NCBI GenBank assembly: GCA_965229005.1
Contig: CBDDIP010000001.1
Coordinates: forward strand, 248,001-312,000
Direction: 5' to 3'
From: CBDDIP01 sp965229005
Lineage (GTDB): Bacteria > Actinomycetota > Acidimicrobiia > Acidimicrobiales > Ilumatobacteraceae
Length of the DNA: 64,000 bases
The number at the start of each line of letters is the position of its first letter. The first letter of the stretch is position 1. Position numbers and translations under genes: made by a program. The notes beneath the pieces were generated by a model. That model searched no databases, was not told the origin of the DNA, and saw nothing but the letters and a program-made list of their open reading frames with translations. Below, one piece after another: positions 18,188 through 26,335 of this stretch.

Positions 18188-18784
18188 TCAGTGCGTCGGG
18201 GTGGTGGCGCCGGCGCCGACGCCGACGAGCACGACGTCGATCAGGCGCGCCATGACCGTGTCGTCGGTCGGCATGTCGGTGATCAGCAGGCGGTAGATCA
18301 GCGGGGCGATCAAGAGGTCCTGGACGATGTCGATGTCGATGTCGGCGGGCACCTCACCGCGAGCGACGGCGCGCTCGATCAGGGTGCGCAACGGGCGGCG
18401 ACGTTCGGCGATGAAGGCCCGGTACGCCTCGTTGACCTCCGGGTTCACCTTCGCCGCGGCGATCATCTGCGGGAAGACGCGTTGCACCGTGTCGGTGGGG
18501 ATGCTGTTCTCCTTCGGCGCGAAGTACGCGGCCAGGTCGCTGCGGAAGGATCCGGTGTCCGGCGTCGCCGGCGGCTGCGAGAAGCTCACCCACGCGTCGA
18601 GCATCATCGCTTCCTTGGACGACCAACGGCGGTAGATCGTTGCCTTGCCGACACCCGCCCGCCGAGCCACCGCGTCGACCGTGAGCGCGGCGAACCCGAC
18701 CTCGGCCACCACGTCGATGGTGGCCGTCAGGATGGCCGCGTCGTGACCCTCGTTGCGGGGGCGGCCACGCGGGCGGACGGTCAC
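18188..18784 (-). CDS. TetR-family regulator of the adjacent efflux pump
   Basis: 198 residues. Helix-turn-helix: DAAILTATIDVVAEVGFAAL, then VARRAGVGKATIYRRWSSKE. The TetR_C_11-like C-terminal part (VFPQMIAAAKVNPEVNEAYR) is common in regulators of MFS pumps. I chose the GTG at 18784 (VTVRPRGRPRNEG), two bases after the pump stop, which implies one transcript. It probably binds the near-palindrome at 20416-20441 upstream of the pump. Confidence 0.88.
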   Translation of the reverse strand: MTVRPRGRPRNEGHDAAILTATIDVVAEVGFAALTVDAVARRAGVGKATIYRRWSSKEAMMLDAWVSFSQPPATPDTGSFRSDLAAYFAPKENSIPTDTVQRVFPQMIAAAKVNPEVNEAYRAFIAERRRPLRTLIERAVARGEVPADIDIDIVQDLLIAPLIYRLLITDMPTDDTVMARLIDVVLVGVGAGATTPTH

Positions 18785-18786
18785 GG

Positions 18787-20403
18787 TCAGGATCCTGCCA
18801 CCGGGGCGAGGCCCTCGCTGACCACCGGGTCCTGATCCACGTCGAGCGCCAGCGGGTCGTGAGCAACGGCCGGCAGGAAGCGGAAGGCGACGAACGCGGC
18901 GATCGCGACCACTGCCGCGCTGACCATCAGACCCTTGGAGAGCCCGTCCACGAACGCGTCTCGAGCCGCACGGCTGAACGCGGCCGGGTTGGTCGAACCC
19001 GGCGCCTCCTCCAGCGCGGCGCCCAGCGAGCCACGAGCCTTGCTCAAGGCAGCGCCGACGATGCCCAAGCCCGGGCCACGGTCGTCGATCTGCGTTGCAT
19101 AGACGCTCGCCACGAGGCTGCCGACGACAGCCACGCCGAGCGCGCCACCCATCTGCCGCGTGGTGTCGTTGACCGCCGAGCCGACACCCGCCTTCTCTCG
19201 CGGCAGCGAGCCCATCACGCTCTCGGTGGCGGGTGCCATCGTCATCGCCATGCCGACGGACATCAGGCACATGTTGATGATCACCCGGAAGTAGCTGGAG
19301 TCGGTGTGGATCGTGCTCAGCCAGAGCATCGAGAGCGAGATGGTGCTCAGACCGGCGGTGACGACCAACTTCGTGCCGAGCCGCTCGACGACGCGGGCCG
19401 ACATCGGCGCGAACAGCATCATCGTCAAGGCGTACGGGATGAGCCGCACACCGGCCTCCAACGCGCTGTACCCGTGCACGAACTGCCAGTACTGGGTCAT
19501 CAGGAACAGCGAGCCGAACATGGCGAAGAACGTCAGCGTGATCGCGCTGTTGGCCGCCGTGAACCTCGGGTTCTTGAAGAACGACATGTCCAGCATCGGA
19601 TGATCGGTGTGCTGCTCCCAGCCGATGAAGCCGATGATCCCGACGACACCGAGCACGAACGCGGTCACCACCGTGGTGCTGGTCCATCCTGAGTTCGGAC
19701 CCTCGATGATCGCGAACAGGAACGAGCCGAGACCGACGACGGACAGCAGCGCACCGAAGAGGTCGATGCGCGGCGCCGAGGGATCTTTCGACTCCGGCAC
19801 GAAGAAGTAGCCGAGCACGAGCGCCGAGATGCTGATCGGCAGGTTCACCCAGAACACCGCGCTCCACGAGAAGTGCTTCAGCAGCAGGCCGCCGGTGACC
19901 GGCCCGATCGCCACGCCGAGCCCGGAGAACCCGGCCCACACCGCGATCGCCCGTCCACGCTCCTTCGGATCGCGGAACACGTTGATCAGGATCGACAGCG
20001 TGGAGGGCATGATCAGTGCTCCACCGATGCCCATGAACGCCCGAGTGAGGATGAGGTTGGTCGGGCCGGACGCCAGCGCCGACAGGATGCTGCCGGTGGC
20101 GAAGATGACGATGCCGATGCGCAGCGCCTTCTTGCGGCCGAAGCGATCACCCAGGCTGCCGGTGGTCAACAGCAGACCGGCGAACACCAGCGTGTAGCCG
20201 TCGATGATCCACTGCAGCTGGCTGTTGGTGGCGCCGAGCTCTCGAACCAGCGACGGGATCGCCACGTTGAGGATCGTGTTGTCCATCACGATGATCAACA
20301 GGCTCAGACACAGCGTGGCCAGGGTGAACCACCGCCGTGCATGCACGCGGGGGTCGAGCTCTCCGCTGAGGATGGTTCCGGCTTGCGACTCGGGGAGATT
20401 CAC
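18787..20403 (-). CDS. MFS drug:H+ antiporter, DHA2/EmrB type (14 TM)
   Basis: 538 residues with about 14 hydrophobic spans, as in EmrB/QacA pumps. Motifs are MDNTILNVAIPSL (motif D1), GDRFGRKKALRIG (motif A), and GLGVAIGPVTGGLL (motif C, typical of antiporters). A loop precedes the last span (PAAFSRAARDAFVDGL). It is followed at two bases by its TetR gene, and a 26-bp near-palindrome lies 12 bases before the ATG. The likely role is export of toxic lipophilic compounds; substrate unknown. Confidence 0.93.
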   Translation of the reverse strand: MNLPESQAGTILSGELDPRVHARRWFTLATLCLSLLIIVMDNTILNVAIPSLVRELGATNSQLQWIIDGYTLVFAGLLLTTGSLGDRFGRKKALRIGIVIFATGSILSALASGPTNLILTRAFMGIGGALIMPSTLSILINVFRDPKERGRAIAVWAGFSGLGVAIGPVTGGLLLKHFSWSAVFWVNLPISISALVLGYFFVPESKDPSAPRIDLFGALLSVVGLGSFLFAIIEGPNSGWTSTTVVTAFVLGVVGIIGFIGWEQHTDHPMLDMSFFKNPRFTAANSAITLTFFAMFGSLFLMTQYWQFVHGYSALEAGVRLIPYALTMMLFAPMSARVVERLGTKLVVTAGLSTISLSMLWLSTIHTDSSYFRVIINMCLMSVGMAMTMAPATESVMGSLPREKAGVGSAVNDTTRQMGGALGVAVVGSLVASVYATQIDDRGPGLGIVGAALSKARGSLGAALEEAPGSTNPAAFSRAARDAFVDGLSKGLMVSAAVVAIAAFVAFRFLPAVAHDPLALDVDQDPVVSEGLAPVAGS

Positions 20404-20415
20404 GAGACACCTTTC

Positions 20416-20441
20416 GATACGAGACGGTTCCGTATCGTATC
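20416..20441. promoter_or_regulatory. TetR operator candidate upstream of MFS pump
   Basis: A 26-bp near-perfect palindrome. The left arm GATACGAGACGG and right arm CCGTATCGTATC pair at all but one position on either side of a central TT. It starts 12 bases upstream of the pump ATG, where a bound dimer would block the promoter or early elongation. The TATCGTATC content resembles operators of other TetR/MFS pairs. Confidence 0.65.
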
Positions 20442-20483
20442 CAGGTTCGCAGACGTGCTCACCCTCGGTGCGCGTGACTCACG

Positions 20484-21632
20484 TCATACGTGGGTGAAGT
20501 CGGAGCTCACGCCTTCGGTCAGCTTCATCCGGTTGCGCTCCTCGCGGAGCGACTTCACCAGGACCAGCACCGCTCCGCTCAGTGGCACCGCGAGCAGCGC
20601 GCCGAGCATGCCGAACAGCTCCACGCCCACCAGCACGCTCAACAGCACGACCAGCGGGTTGACCTTCACGGTGCGAGCCATCACCGAGGGGTACAGGACG
20701 CTGTTCTCGATCTGCTGGTAGATGAGGAAGAAGATCACCGCGGCGATGCCGGCCGGGGTCGAGTGCAGGAACGACGCCACGACGCATGCGGCAGCGCCGA
20801 GGATCGCACCCACGAGCGGGATCAAGTCGGCGACCGCGACCCACAACGCCAGCACCACCGGACTGGGAACCCCGGTGACGAGGAGGAAGACGAACGCAGT
20901 CGTGCCGGCGATCAAGCTGATGAACAGGTTGCCGGCCATGTACCCGCTGACCGCCCGCGAGGCGTCGGCGCCGGCCCGGCGGGCGGAGTCGTGCCAGCGC
21001 TCGGGCAGCATCGCCAGCAGCGTGTTGCCGATCGCTGCCGACTGGCTGAGGAACAGGAACGTCAGCACGGCGATCGTGGCGAAGGCGATGACCCCGTCGA
21101 GCACCGCCTGACCGAGCTCGACGCTCGACAGGCTCAGGCTGTTGGCCGCCTTCGTCAGGTCGGCCTGGTGGCTCTGCACGAAGTCGACGAGATCGAGCTT
21201 CTTGACCAGGCCGCCCACCGGGCCACGGCCGCGGGCCGCCTGTTCGATGGTGCCGGGAAGGTCGGTGATCGCCGAGAGCAGCTGGGTGCGGACCGGCAGG
21301 AAGAAGAGCACCAGCGTGCCGATGACGATGAACAGCGTCGAGAACACGACGACCGTCGTGGCCAGGTTGCGGCGACCACCGAACCGTGCCTCGAGCCGTC
21401 GAACGGCCGGCGCGAGCACCAGAGCGAAGAAACCGGCGACCACGATCCAGATCACCACCCGGAACGCGGTGAGCACGAGATCGACCAGCATCACGGCGGC
21501 CAGCACGGCGCCGATCGCGCCGACGATCGTCTTCCACGGCACGTCCTGCCAGGTGTTCGATCCGGCGGGCGAGGTCGCGAGCGGATCGACGGGCGCGTCG
21601 GGATCGCCGGGGAGGTAGAGAGCCACGTCCAC
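20484..21632 (-). CDS. AI-2E family transporter
   Basis: About 382 residues with seven to eight hydrophobic segments. Family features are VVIWIVVAGFFALVLAPAV near the N-terminus, LPERWHDSARRAGADASRAV with an amphipathic helix, and PLVGAILGAAACVVASF, IYQQIENSVLYPSVMARTVK and MLGALLAVPLSGAVLVLVKS at the end. Despite the name, most members have unproven substrates. I chose the GTG at 21632 (VDVALYLPG); the frame further upstream runs into the citrate synthase gene. It lies 35 bases downstream of that gene on the same strand. Confidence 0.85.
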   Translation of the reverse strand: MDVALYLPGDPDAPVDPLATSPAGSNTWQDVPWKTIVGAIGAVLAAVMLVDLVLTAFRVVIWIVVAGFFALVLAPAVRRLEARFGGRRNLATTVVVFSTLFIVIGTLVLFFLPVRTQLLSAITDLPGTIEQAARGRGPVGGLVKKLDLVDFVQSHQADLTKAANSLSLSSVELGQAVLDGVIAFATIAVLTFLFLSQSAAIGNTLLAMLPERWHDSARRAGADASRAVSGYMAGNLFISLIAGTTAFVFLLVTGVPSPVVLALWVAVADLIPLVGAILGAAACVVASFLHSTPAGIAAVIFFLIYQQIENSVLYPSVMARTVKVNPLVVLLSVLVGVELFGMLGALLAVPLSGAVLVLVKSLREERNRMKLTEGVSSDFTHV

Positions 21633-21667
21633 CCGTACCCCGTTCGGAGGGGGTCGAAACGCGAAGC

Positions 21668-23200
21668 TCAGGTGGTCCGGATCGGCGGCGGCCCGACGTA
21701 GCGCGCCGACGGGCGGATGATCTTGCCGTCGGCGGCCTGCTCGAGGGTGTTGGCGCACCAGCCGACCACCCGACTGACGGCGAACGTCGGCGTGAACATC
21801 GCCCGATCCAGGCCGGCCTGCTCCATCACGACGCCGGCGAAGAGCTCGACGTTGGCGTACAGCTCGCGGCCGGGCTTGAGCTCGTTGAGCACTCGCACGA
21901 CCGTCTCTTCGACGGTGGCCGCGAAGTGGGCGAGCGTGTCCGACTTCCCTGCCGACTGCTCGAGCGCGACCTGCTTCAGCAACGCCGACCGCGGGTCGAC
22001 GGTCCGGTAGACGGCGTGGCCGAAGCCCATCAACTTGTCACCGGCGGTGATGTGCTCGCGGGCCCACGACTCGGCACGGTCGACGCTGCCGATGTCGTCC
22101 AGCGCGTCCAGCGCCCGGCTCGGGGCACCACCGTGCAACGGCCCGGACAGCGCGCCGATCGCACCCGCGACAGCGGCCGGCACGCTTGCGCCGGTCGACG
22201 CGATCACCCGACCGGTGAAGGTGGATGCGTTGAAGCCGTGGTCGACGGTGAGGATGAGGTAGGTCTCGATCGCCCTGGCCATCGCCGACGACGGCACCTC
22301 GCCCGTGGACATCCACAGGTAGTTGGCCGCATGTCCGAGCTCCGGACGGGGCTGGAGCACCGACTTGCCCTGCTGCAGCCGATGGGCGGCGGCGAGGACC
22401 GTCGGCGTGATCGCACACAGTCGCAACGCGTCGCGACGGCGCTCCTCCGGCGAGAGGTCGAGCACCGGCTTCGCTCCGTCGAGCGCTCCGATGAGCGCGA
22501 CGACGCCGGCCAGCAGCGCCAGCGGCGACTGCTCGTCGGCAGCACGCGCCAGCGCCGGCAACGTCTCGACGATGGCGGCCGGCAGTTCGCGCAGCGACGT
22601 CGCCTCGTCCATGAAGGCACGCCGTTCGTCGTCATCGGGCAGGTGGCCTTCGAACATCAGGTGCCACACGTCCTCGAACGAGCACCGTTTGGCGAGATCG
22701 GTGGCGTCGTACTGGCGATAGTGGAAGAAGCCCTCACGACCGCGGACGTCGCCCACCTCGGTCTCGGTGACCACGACACCCTTGAGCCCCCGTGGCACGT
22801 CGACGAAGTCGGTGTCGAGACCGATGTCCGCCAACCGCATGAGGTCGCGGATCGACACGACGCCGACCGCATGGCCGGCGGCGTCGACCACGGGCACGTG
22901 GCGGAAGCCTCGCTCGCGCAGCATCGCCAACGCGTCGCGAGCCGGTGTGCCGGCGATCACCGTGTCGACCGGGCTCGACATCACCTCATCGGCCTTGGTG
23001 GTGGCCGGGTCGCGGCCCGTCGCGGAAGCGCGCAACAGGTCGCGTTCGGTGACGATGCCGACGATCCGGCCGTGGTCGCTGACGATGACGGATCCGACGT
23101 GGCTGGTGTGCAGGCGGGCAGCCACCTCGGCCAGCGGCCGATCGGGCGCCATCACCAACGCCGGTGAGGACATGACGGTGTCGACGGTGAGCAGGCTCAT
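21668..23200 (-). CDS. Citrate synthase-family enzyme with N-terminal CBS-domain pair
   Basis: 510 residues, against about 370-430 for ordinary citrate synthases. Residues 1-125 hold two CBS motifs (LHTSHVGSVIVSDHGRIVGI and FRHVPVVDAAGHAVGVVSIR), usually adenosine-nucleotide sensors. The synthase part starts near 135 (LKGVVVTETEVGDVRG). Active-site histidines are H356 in GPLHGG and H395 in GFGHAVY. The position normally held by catalytic Asp (NVDFYSG-like) reads NVELFAG, giving E452. I chose the ATG at 23200 (MSLLTVDTV). It is divergent from a helix-turn-helix citrate synthase. It may make citrate or 2-methylcitrate under nucleotide control. Confidence 0.9.
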   Translation of the reverse strand: MSLLTVDTVMSSPALVMAPDRPLAEVAARLHTSHVGSVIVSDHGRIVGIVTERDLLRASATGRDPATTKADEVMSSPVDTVIAGTPARDALAMLRERGFRHVPVVDAAGHAVGVVSIRDLMRLADIGLDTDFVDVPRGLKGVVVTETEVGDVRGREGFFHYRQYDATDLAKRCSFEDVWHLMFEGHLPDDDERRAFMDEATSLRELPAAIVETLPALARAADEQSPLALLAGVVALIGALDGAKPVLDLSPEERRRDALRLCAITPTVLAAAHRLQQGKSVLQPRPELGHAANYLWMSTGEVPSSAMARAIETYLILTVDHGFNASTFTGRVIASTGASVPAAVAGAIGALSGPLHGGAPSRALDALDDIGSVDRAESWAREHITAGDKLMGFGHAVYRTVDPRSALLKQVALEQSAGKSDTLAHFAATVEETVVRVLNELKPGRELYANVELFAGVVMEQAGLDRAMFTPTFAVSRVVGWCANTLEQAADGKIIRPSARYVGPPPIRTT

Positions 23201-23221
23201 GGCATCATGGTGCGCACTCGC

Positions 23222-23267
23222 ATCAACGTTGATCAACCTTGATCAGCTCAACCCGGATGAAATCAAC
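23222..23267. promoter_or_regulatory. Cluster of ATCAAC/GTTGAT boxes between the divergent citrate synthase genes
   Basis: Within 46 bases there are three exact ATCAAC boxes (23222, 23232, 23262), one exact inverted GTTGAT (23228) and one variant CTTGAT (23238). They form overlapping perfect palindromes ATCAACGTTGAT (23222-23233) and GTTGATCAAC (23228-23237). The cluster lies between the two divergent starts. The last box is two bases before the ATG of the helix-turn-helix synthase. A MerR/excisionase-like dimer is a plausible binder, with the adjacent protein the first candidate. Confidence 0.6.
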
Positions 23268-23269
23268 CC

Positions 23270-24457
23270 ATGACCGATCCCCAATGGCTGTCGAGCGCCG
23301 ACGCGGCTCGCCGGCTCGGCGTCAAGCTGGACACTCTCTACGCCTACGTCAGTCGCGGCGCGCTCCCCTCGCATCGTGCCGCGGACGGCAAGGCCAGCCG
23401 CTTCGATCGACGCGACGTCGAGGCCCTCCTGCTCCGGCGACGCAGCAAGCCGGCCGCGAGCGCTGCCGCCGAGACGGTGATCGCGAGCAGCATCACCCGC
23501 ATCGGCGAGGACGGCGTGCGCTACCGAGGCCAACCCGTGGAAGCGCTCGCCGCGACGCACTCGTTCGAGCAGGTGGCCGACCTCCTGTGGGGCGTCGAGC
23601 ACGACCCTGCCCCGTGGCCGATCGCCGTCGCTCCCCCGGTGCGCTTCCCGAAGTCGGCCACGCCGTCGCTGGCCGACCGGCTGCGCGTGTCGATCGCAGC
23701 CCTCGCCCCGCTCGATCCGCTGCGTCACGACCTGCGCACCGAGTCGGTCGTGGTCTCCGCACGACGAATGATCGCGTCCGTGGTCGCCGGCCTCCCGGTG
23801 ACCACTCAGCGGACGGGCCCGAATGGTGCGTCGATCGCTGCACTGCTGGCCGACCGGCTCGGCGCCACCACGACCTCACGTTGGCTCGTCGACTCGTTGG
23901 ACACGATCCTGGTGCTCCTCGCCGATCACGAGCTGGCCACGTCGACCTACGCCGTGCGCGTCGCCGCATCGACGCGCATCGACGTCTACGGCACCGTGCT
24001 GGCCGGCGCGGCGTGTGGCGGGCCGCTGCACACCGGCGCCTCGCGCGAGGTGATGGCGCTCCTGCTCGACGCCGAAGCGCGTGGCGCCGAGACCGCGGTC
24101 AGCGACCTCCTCCGCTCCGGACGCTTCGTGCCGGGCTTCGGACATTCGATCTACCGTCGCGATCCGCGATTCGTCACCCTGCAGGCGCTGGTCGACAACG
24201 GCCCGCCCGGCCTGCCGGCGAGGCGTCGTCAGGTCGTCGCCGACGTGCTGCGCCTGGCGGGCGCTCGCGTTCCCGTGCAGCCGAACGTCGACTACGCGCT
24301 GGCGTCGTTCATGTTCTGCACCGGCATGCGCGCCGACGCCGGCGAAGCCGTGTTCCTCGTCGCCCGCATGGCGGGATGGACGGCGCACACCATCGAGGAG
24401 TACGCCGAGGCGCCGCTCCGCTTTCGAACCAAGGGCCTCTACGTCGGCCAGACCTGA
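23270..24457 (+). CDS. Citrate synthase-family protein with N-terminal MerR/excisionase-type helix-turn-helix
   Basis: 395 residues. The first about 60 form a winged-helix DNA-binding motif (WLSSADAARRLGVKLDTLYA, then SRFDRRDVEALLLRRR). The rest is a citrate synthase domain (ITRIGEDGVRYRGQPVEALA). The catalytic set is canonical: H254 in GPLHTG, H292 in GFGHSIY, D341 in PNVDYAL. It is probably an enzyme that also binds DNA, or a regulator that senses acetyl-CoA/oxaloacetate with its enzyme fold. Such fusions occur in actinobacteria, but their function is little known. It is divergent from the CBS-citrate synthase, with repeated boxes between. Confidence 0.9.
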   Translation: MTDPQWLSSADAARRLGVKLDTLYAYVSRGALPSHRAADGKASRFDRRDVEALLLRRRSKPAASAAAETVIASSITRIGEDGVRYRGQPVEALAATHSFEQVADLLWGVEHDPAPWPIAVAPPVRFPKSATPSLADRLRVSIAALAPLDPLRHDLRTESVVVSARRMIASVVAGLPVTTQRTGPNGASIAALLADRLGATTTSRWLVDSLDTILVLLADHELATSTYAVRVAASTRIDVYGTVLAGAACGGPLHTGASREVMALLLDAEARGAETAVSDLLRSGRFVPGFGHSIYRRDPRFVTLQALVDNGPPGLPARRRQVVADVLRLAGARVPVQPNVDYALASFMFCTGMRADAGEAVFLVARMAGWTAHTIEEYAEAPLRFRTKGLYVGQT

Positions 24458-24488
24458 GGGCGCCATCCGAGCATGACAACCTGGCGAC

Positions 24489-25028
24489 ATGGACGCGAAC
24501 GAACAGCTCGTGCACGCCGACGTCGTCGAGATGCTGCGCTACGAGGCCAGCGTGGTCACCGATCGGCTGGTCGGTCTGACCGATGAGGAGTATCGGTGGA
24601 TGCCGGTTCCCGGATCGTGGACCCTGCAGCCGAATGCCGACGGCGTCACCGGGACCGCCGACTGGGCCGACCCCGACCCGGTGCCACCGCCGATCACCAC
24701 GATCTGCTGGCGGATGTGGCACCTCACCGACGACTGCTTCGCCAGCTACTCCGCTCGCCTCTTCGGGGCCACCACGACGCGCCGCCGGGACCGCACCTTC
24801 ACCCTGAGCGCCGCGGAGGGCATCGATGCGCTGACCCGCTCGTGGCAGCACTTCGCGGACGGAGTCGGAGGCTGGACGATGGCGCAGATGTTGACCCCGC
24901 TCGGGAAGGCATGGGGGCCGTATGCCACATCGACCCATCTGGCGCTCGCGTTCCACGCCCAGCACGAACTGGTGCACCACGGGGCCGAGATCGCCCTGCT
25001 CCGCGACCTCTACGCGGCCCGCCCCTGA
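24489..25028 (+). CDS. DinB-superfamily protein
   Basis: 179 residues of the four-helix DinB/DUF664 type. Possible metal-binding histidines lie in WRMWHLTDDC (helix 2) and in QHELVHHGAEIALLRDLY near the C-terminus. Members in actinobacteria include thiol(mycothiol)-dependent S-transferases and damage-induced proteins; this one is unassigned. It lies 31 bases after the helix-turn-helix citrate synthase on the same strand and could be its operon partner. Confidence 0.8.
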   Translation: MDANEQLVHADVVEMLRYEASVVTDRLVGLTDEEYRWMPVPGSWTLQPNADGVTGTADWADPDPVPPPITTICWRMWHLTDDCFASYSARLFGATTTRRRDRTFTLSAAEGIDALTRSWQHFADGVGGWTMAQMLTPLGKAWGPYATSTHLALAFHAQHELVHHGAEIALLRDLYAARP

Positions 25029-25040
25029 TCCGGCCGCGCG

Positions 25041-25069
25041 CCTAGAAACCGGTCCCGGCGGGTCGAAAC
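25041..25069 (+). promoter_or_regulatory. Sigma-28 (FliA)-type promoter candidate for the EAL gene
   Basis: CCTAGAA, then 14 bases, then GTCGAAAC, matching the spacing and core of the fliC promoter candidate. The predicted start of transcription is near 25077, about 32 bases before the EAL ATG. Confidence 0.45.
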
Positions 25070-25108
25070 ACCTCATGGTCGCATCGGACGCGACCGAAAG
25101 GATCAGGG

Positions 25109-26335
25109 ATGACCGACGCCGGAGAGCAGGTGCATCGCCAGCTCGAGCGTGATCGAGCGGTGGTGGCGCGCGCCCTCGATGGCCATCTCACGGCCGCGTA
25201 TCAGCCCATCGTCGACATCGGACGCAACGTGGTGGTCGGCTACGAAGCCCTGTTGCGGTACCGCACGGACCACGATCTGGTCGCTCCCCTGTTCTCCGCC
25301 GCCGAGCTGCTGGGTGCGGCGCGCCGCGTCGGTCGTACTGCCGAGGTGGAGTCCGCCGCCCTGCGCGAGGCGCTCCTCGTGCGCGACGACCTGCCCCACG
25401 ACACGTTCCTGTCGTTGAACGTCAGCCTCGACGCGCTGTCCGACGAACGCGTCTCCACGCTGTTGCGCAACCAAGGCGCTCTCGACGGCGTCGTGCTCGA
25501 GCTGAGCCACCCGGACGCCAGCCTCATCGACGGCCACTTCGCCGGGGCACGGGAGTCGCTCGACCTGTTGCGCGACCGCGGCGCCGCAGTGGCGATCGTC
25601 GATCCGATGTTGCACCCGGCGTCGCTCGAGCAGCTGATGATGCTGGAGCCCGGGTTCCTCAAGCTCGATCGCACGCTGGTCGGCGGACTCTCCACCAGCA
25701 GGGCGAAGCTGGCCGTCGTCGACTCGCTGCGACACCTCGCCGAGCAGCTCGGCGTCGGGGTGATCGCCCAGGGCATCGAAGACCTCGCCGATCTGCGCAG
25801 CCTGGAGCGGCTGGGCGTCACGTTCGGACAGGGCTACCTGATCGCCAGGCCCGGTGCCGGGCCCGCCGGCGGGCAGCGGTTCCTCAGTGCGTTCCCAATG
25901 CTGGTCGGCGATGGCGAGCGCACGAGCGCCAGCCGGGTCGCCCGCTTGATCGAACCGGTGTGCGAGCTCACCGACGCCCAACTGGACACGCCCCTGCCGA
26001 CGGCGACCACGGGCATCGAGTTCGAAGTCCTCGTCACCGAGCTGCGCGAGCCGCTGGCGCTCCTGCGGCGCGTCGGGCGACGGGTGGAGAGCCTGTCGTT
26101 GACGGTGGTCGACGAGCGCAGCACGCTGCGTGACGCTGCACGAGTCGCGATGCGCCGCCCCCCGACCACCCGCTTCGAGCCGATGGTCTGCATCGACGAG
26201 TTCGGTTCGTGTGCCGGGGTGCTGCGCATCGACCGGTTGATCGATGCGCTCGCCCGCGACGGAAGCGCCGACGGTCCTGCGCACCATTCGATCGACAGCG
26301 GCCGTCGCGCCGCTCGTCACCCTCGCCGCTACTGA
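25109..26335 (+). CDS. Degenerate EAL-domain protein
   Basis: 408 residues. An EAL fold spans about 20-255 (AYQPIVDIGRNVVVGYEALL, E46 in the EAL motif; SLNVSLDAL; LKLDRTLV; FGQGYLIARP). Key catalytic positions are lost: the DDFGTG loop reads VDPMLH (residues 164-169), and the late glutamate of the usual AEG motif is Q221 in AQGIED. The C-terminal about 150 residues have a weak sensor-like look. It is probably a c-di-GMP-binding or protein-binding effector and not a phosphodiesterase. It has a FliA-type promoter candidate and ends convergent with fliA (seven-base overlap), so a role in motility is likely. Confidence 0.85.
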   Translation: MTDAGEQVHRQLERDRAVVARALDGHLTAAYQPIVDIGRNVVVGYEALLRYRTDHDLVAPLFSAAELLGAARRVGRTAEVESAALREALLVRDDLPHDTFLSLNVSLDALSDERVSTLLRNQGALDGVVLELSHPDASLIDGHFAGARESLDLLRDRGAAVAIVDPMLHPASLEQLMMLEPGFLKLDRTLVGGLSTSRAKLAVVDSLRHLAEQLGVGVIAQGIEDLADLRSLERLGVTFGQGYLIARPGAGPAGGQRFLSAFPMLVGDGERTSASRVARLIEPVCELTDAQLDTPLPTATTGIEFEVLVTELREPLALLRRVGRRVESLSLTVVDERSTLRDAARVAMRRPPTTRFEPMVCIDEFGSCAGVLRIDRLIDALARDGSADGPAHHSIDSGRRAARHPRRY

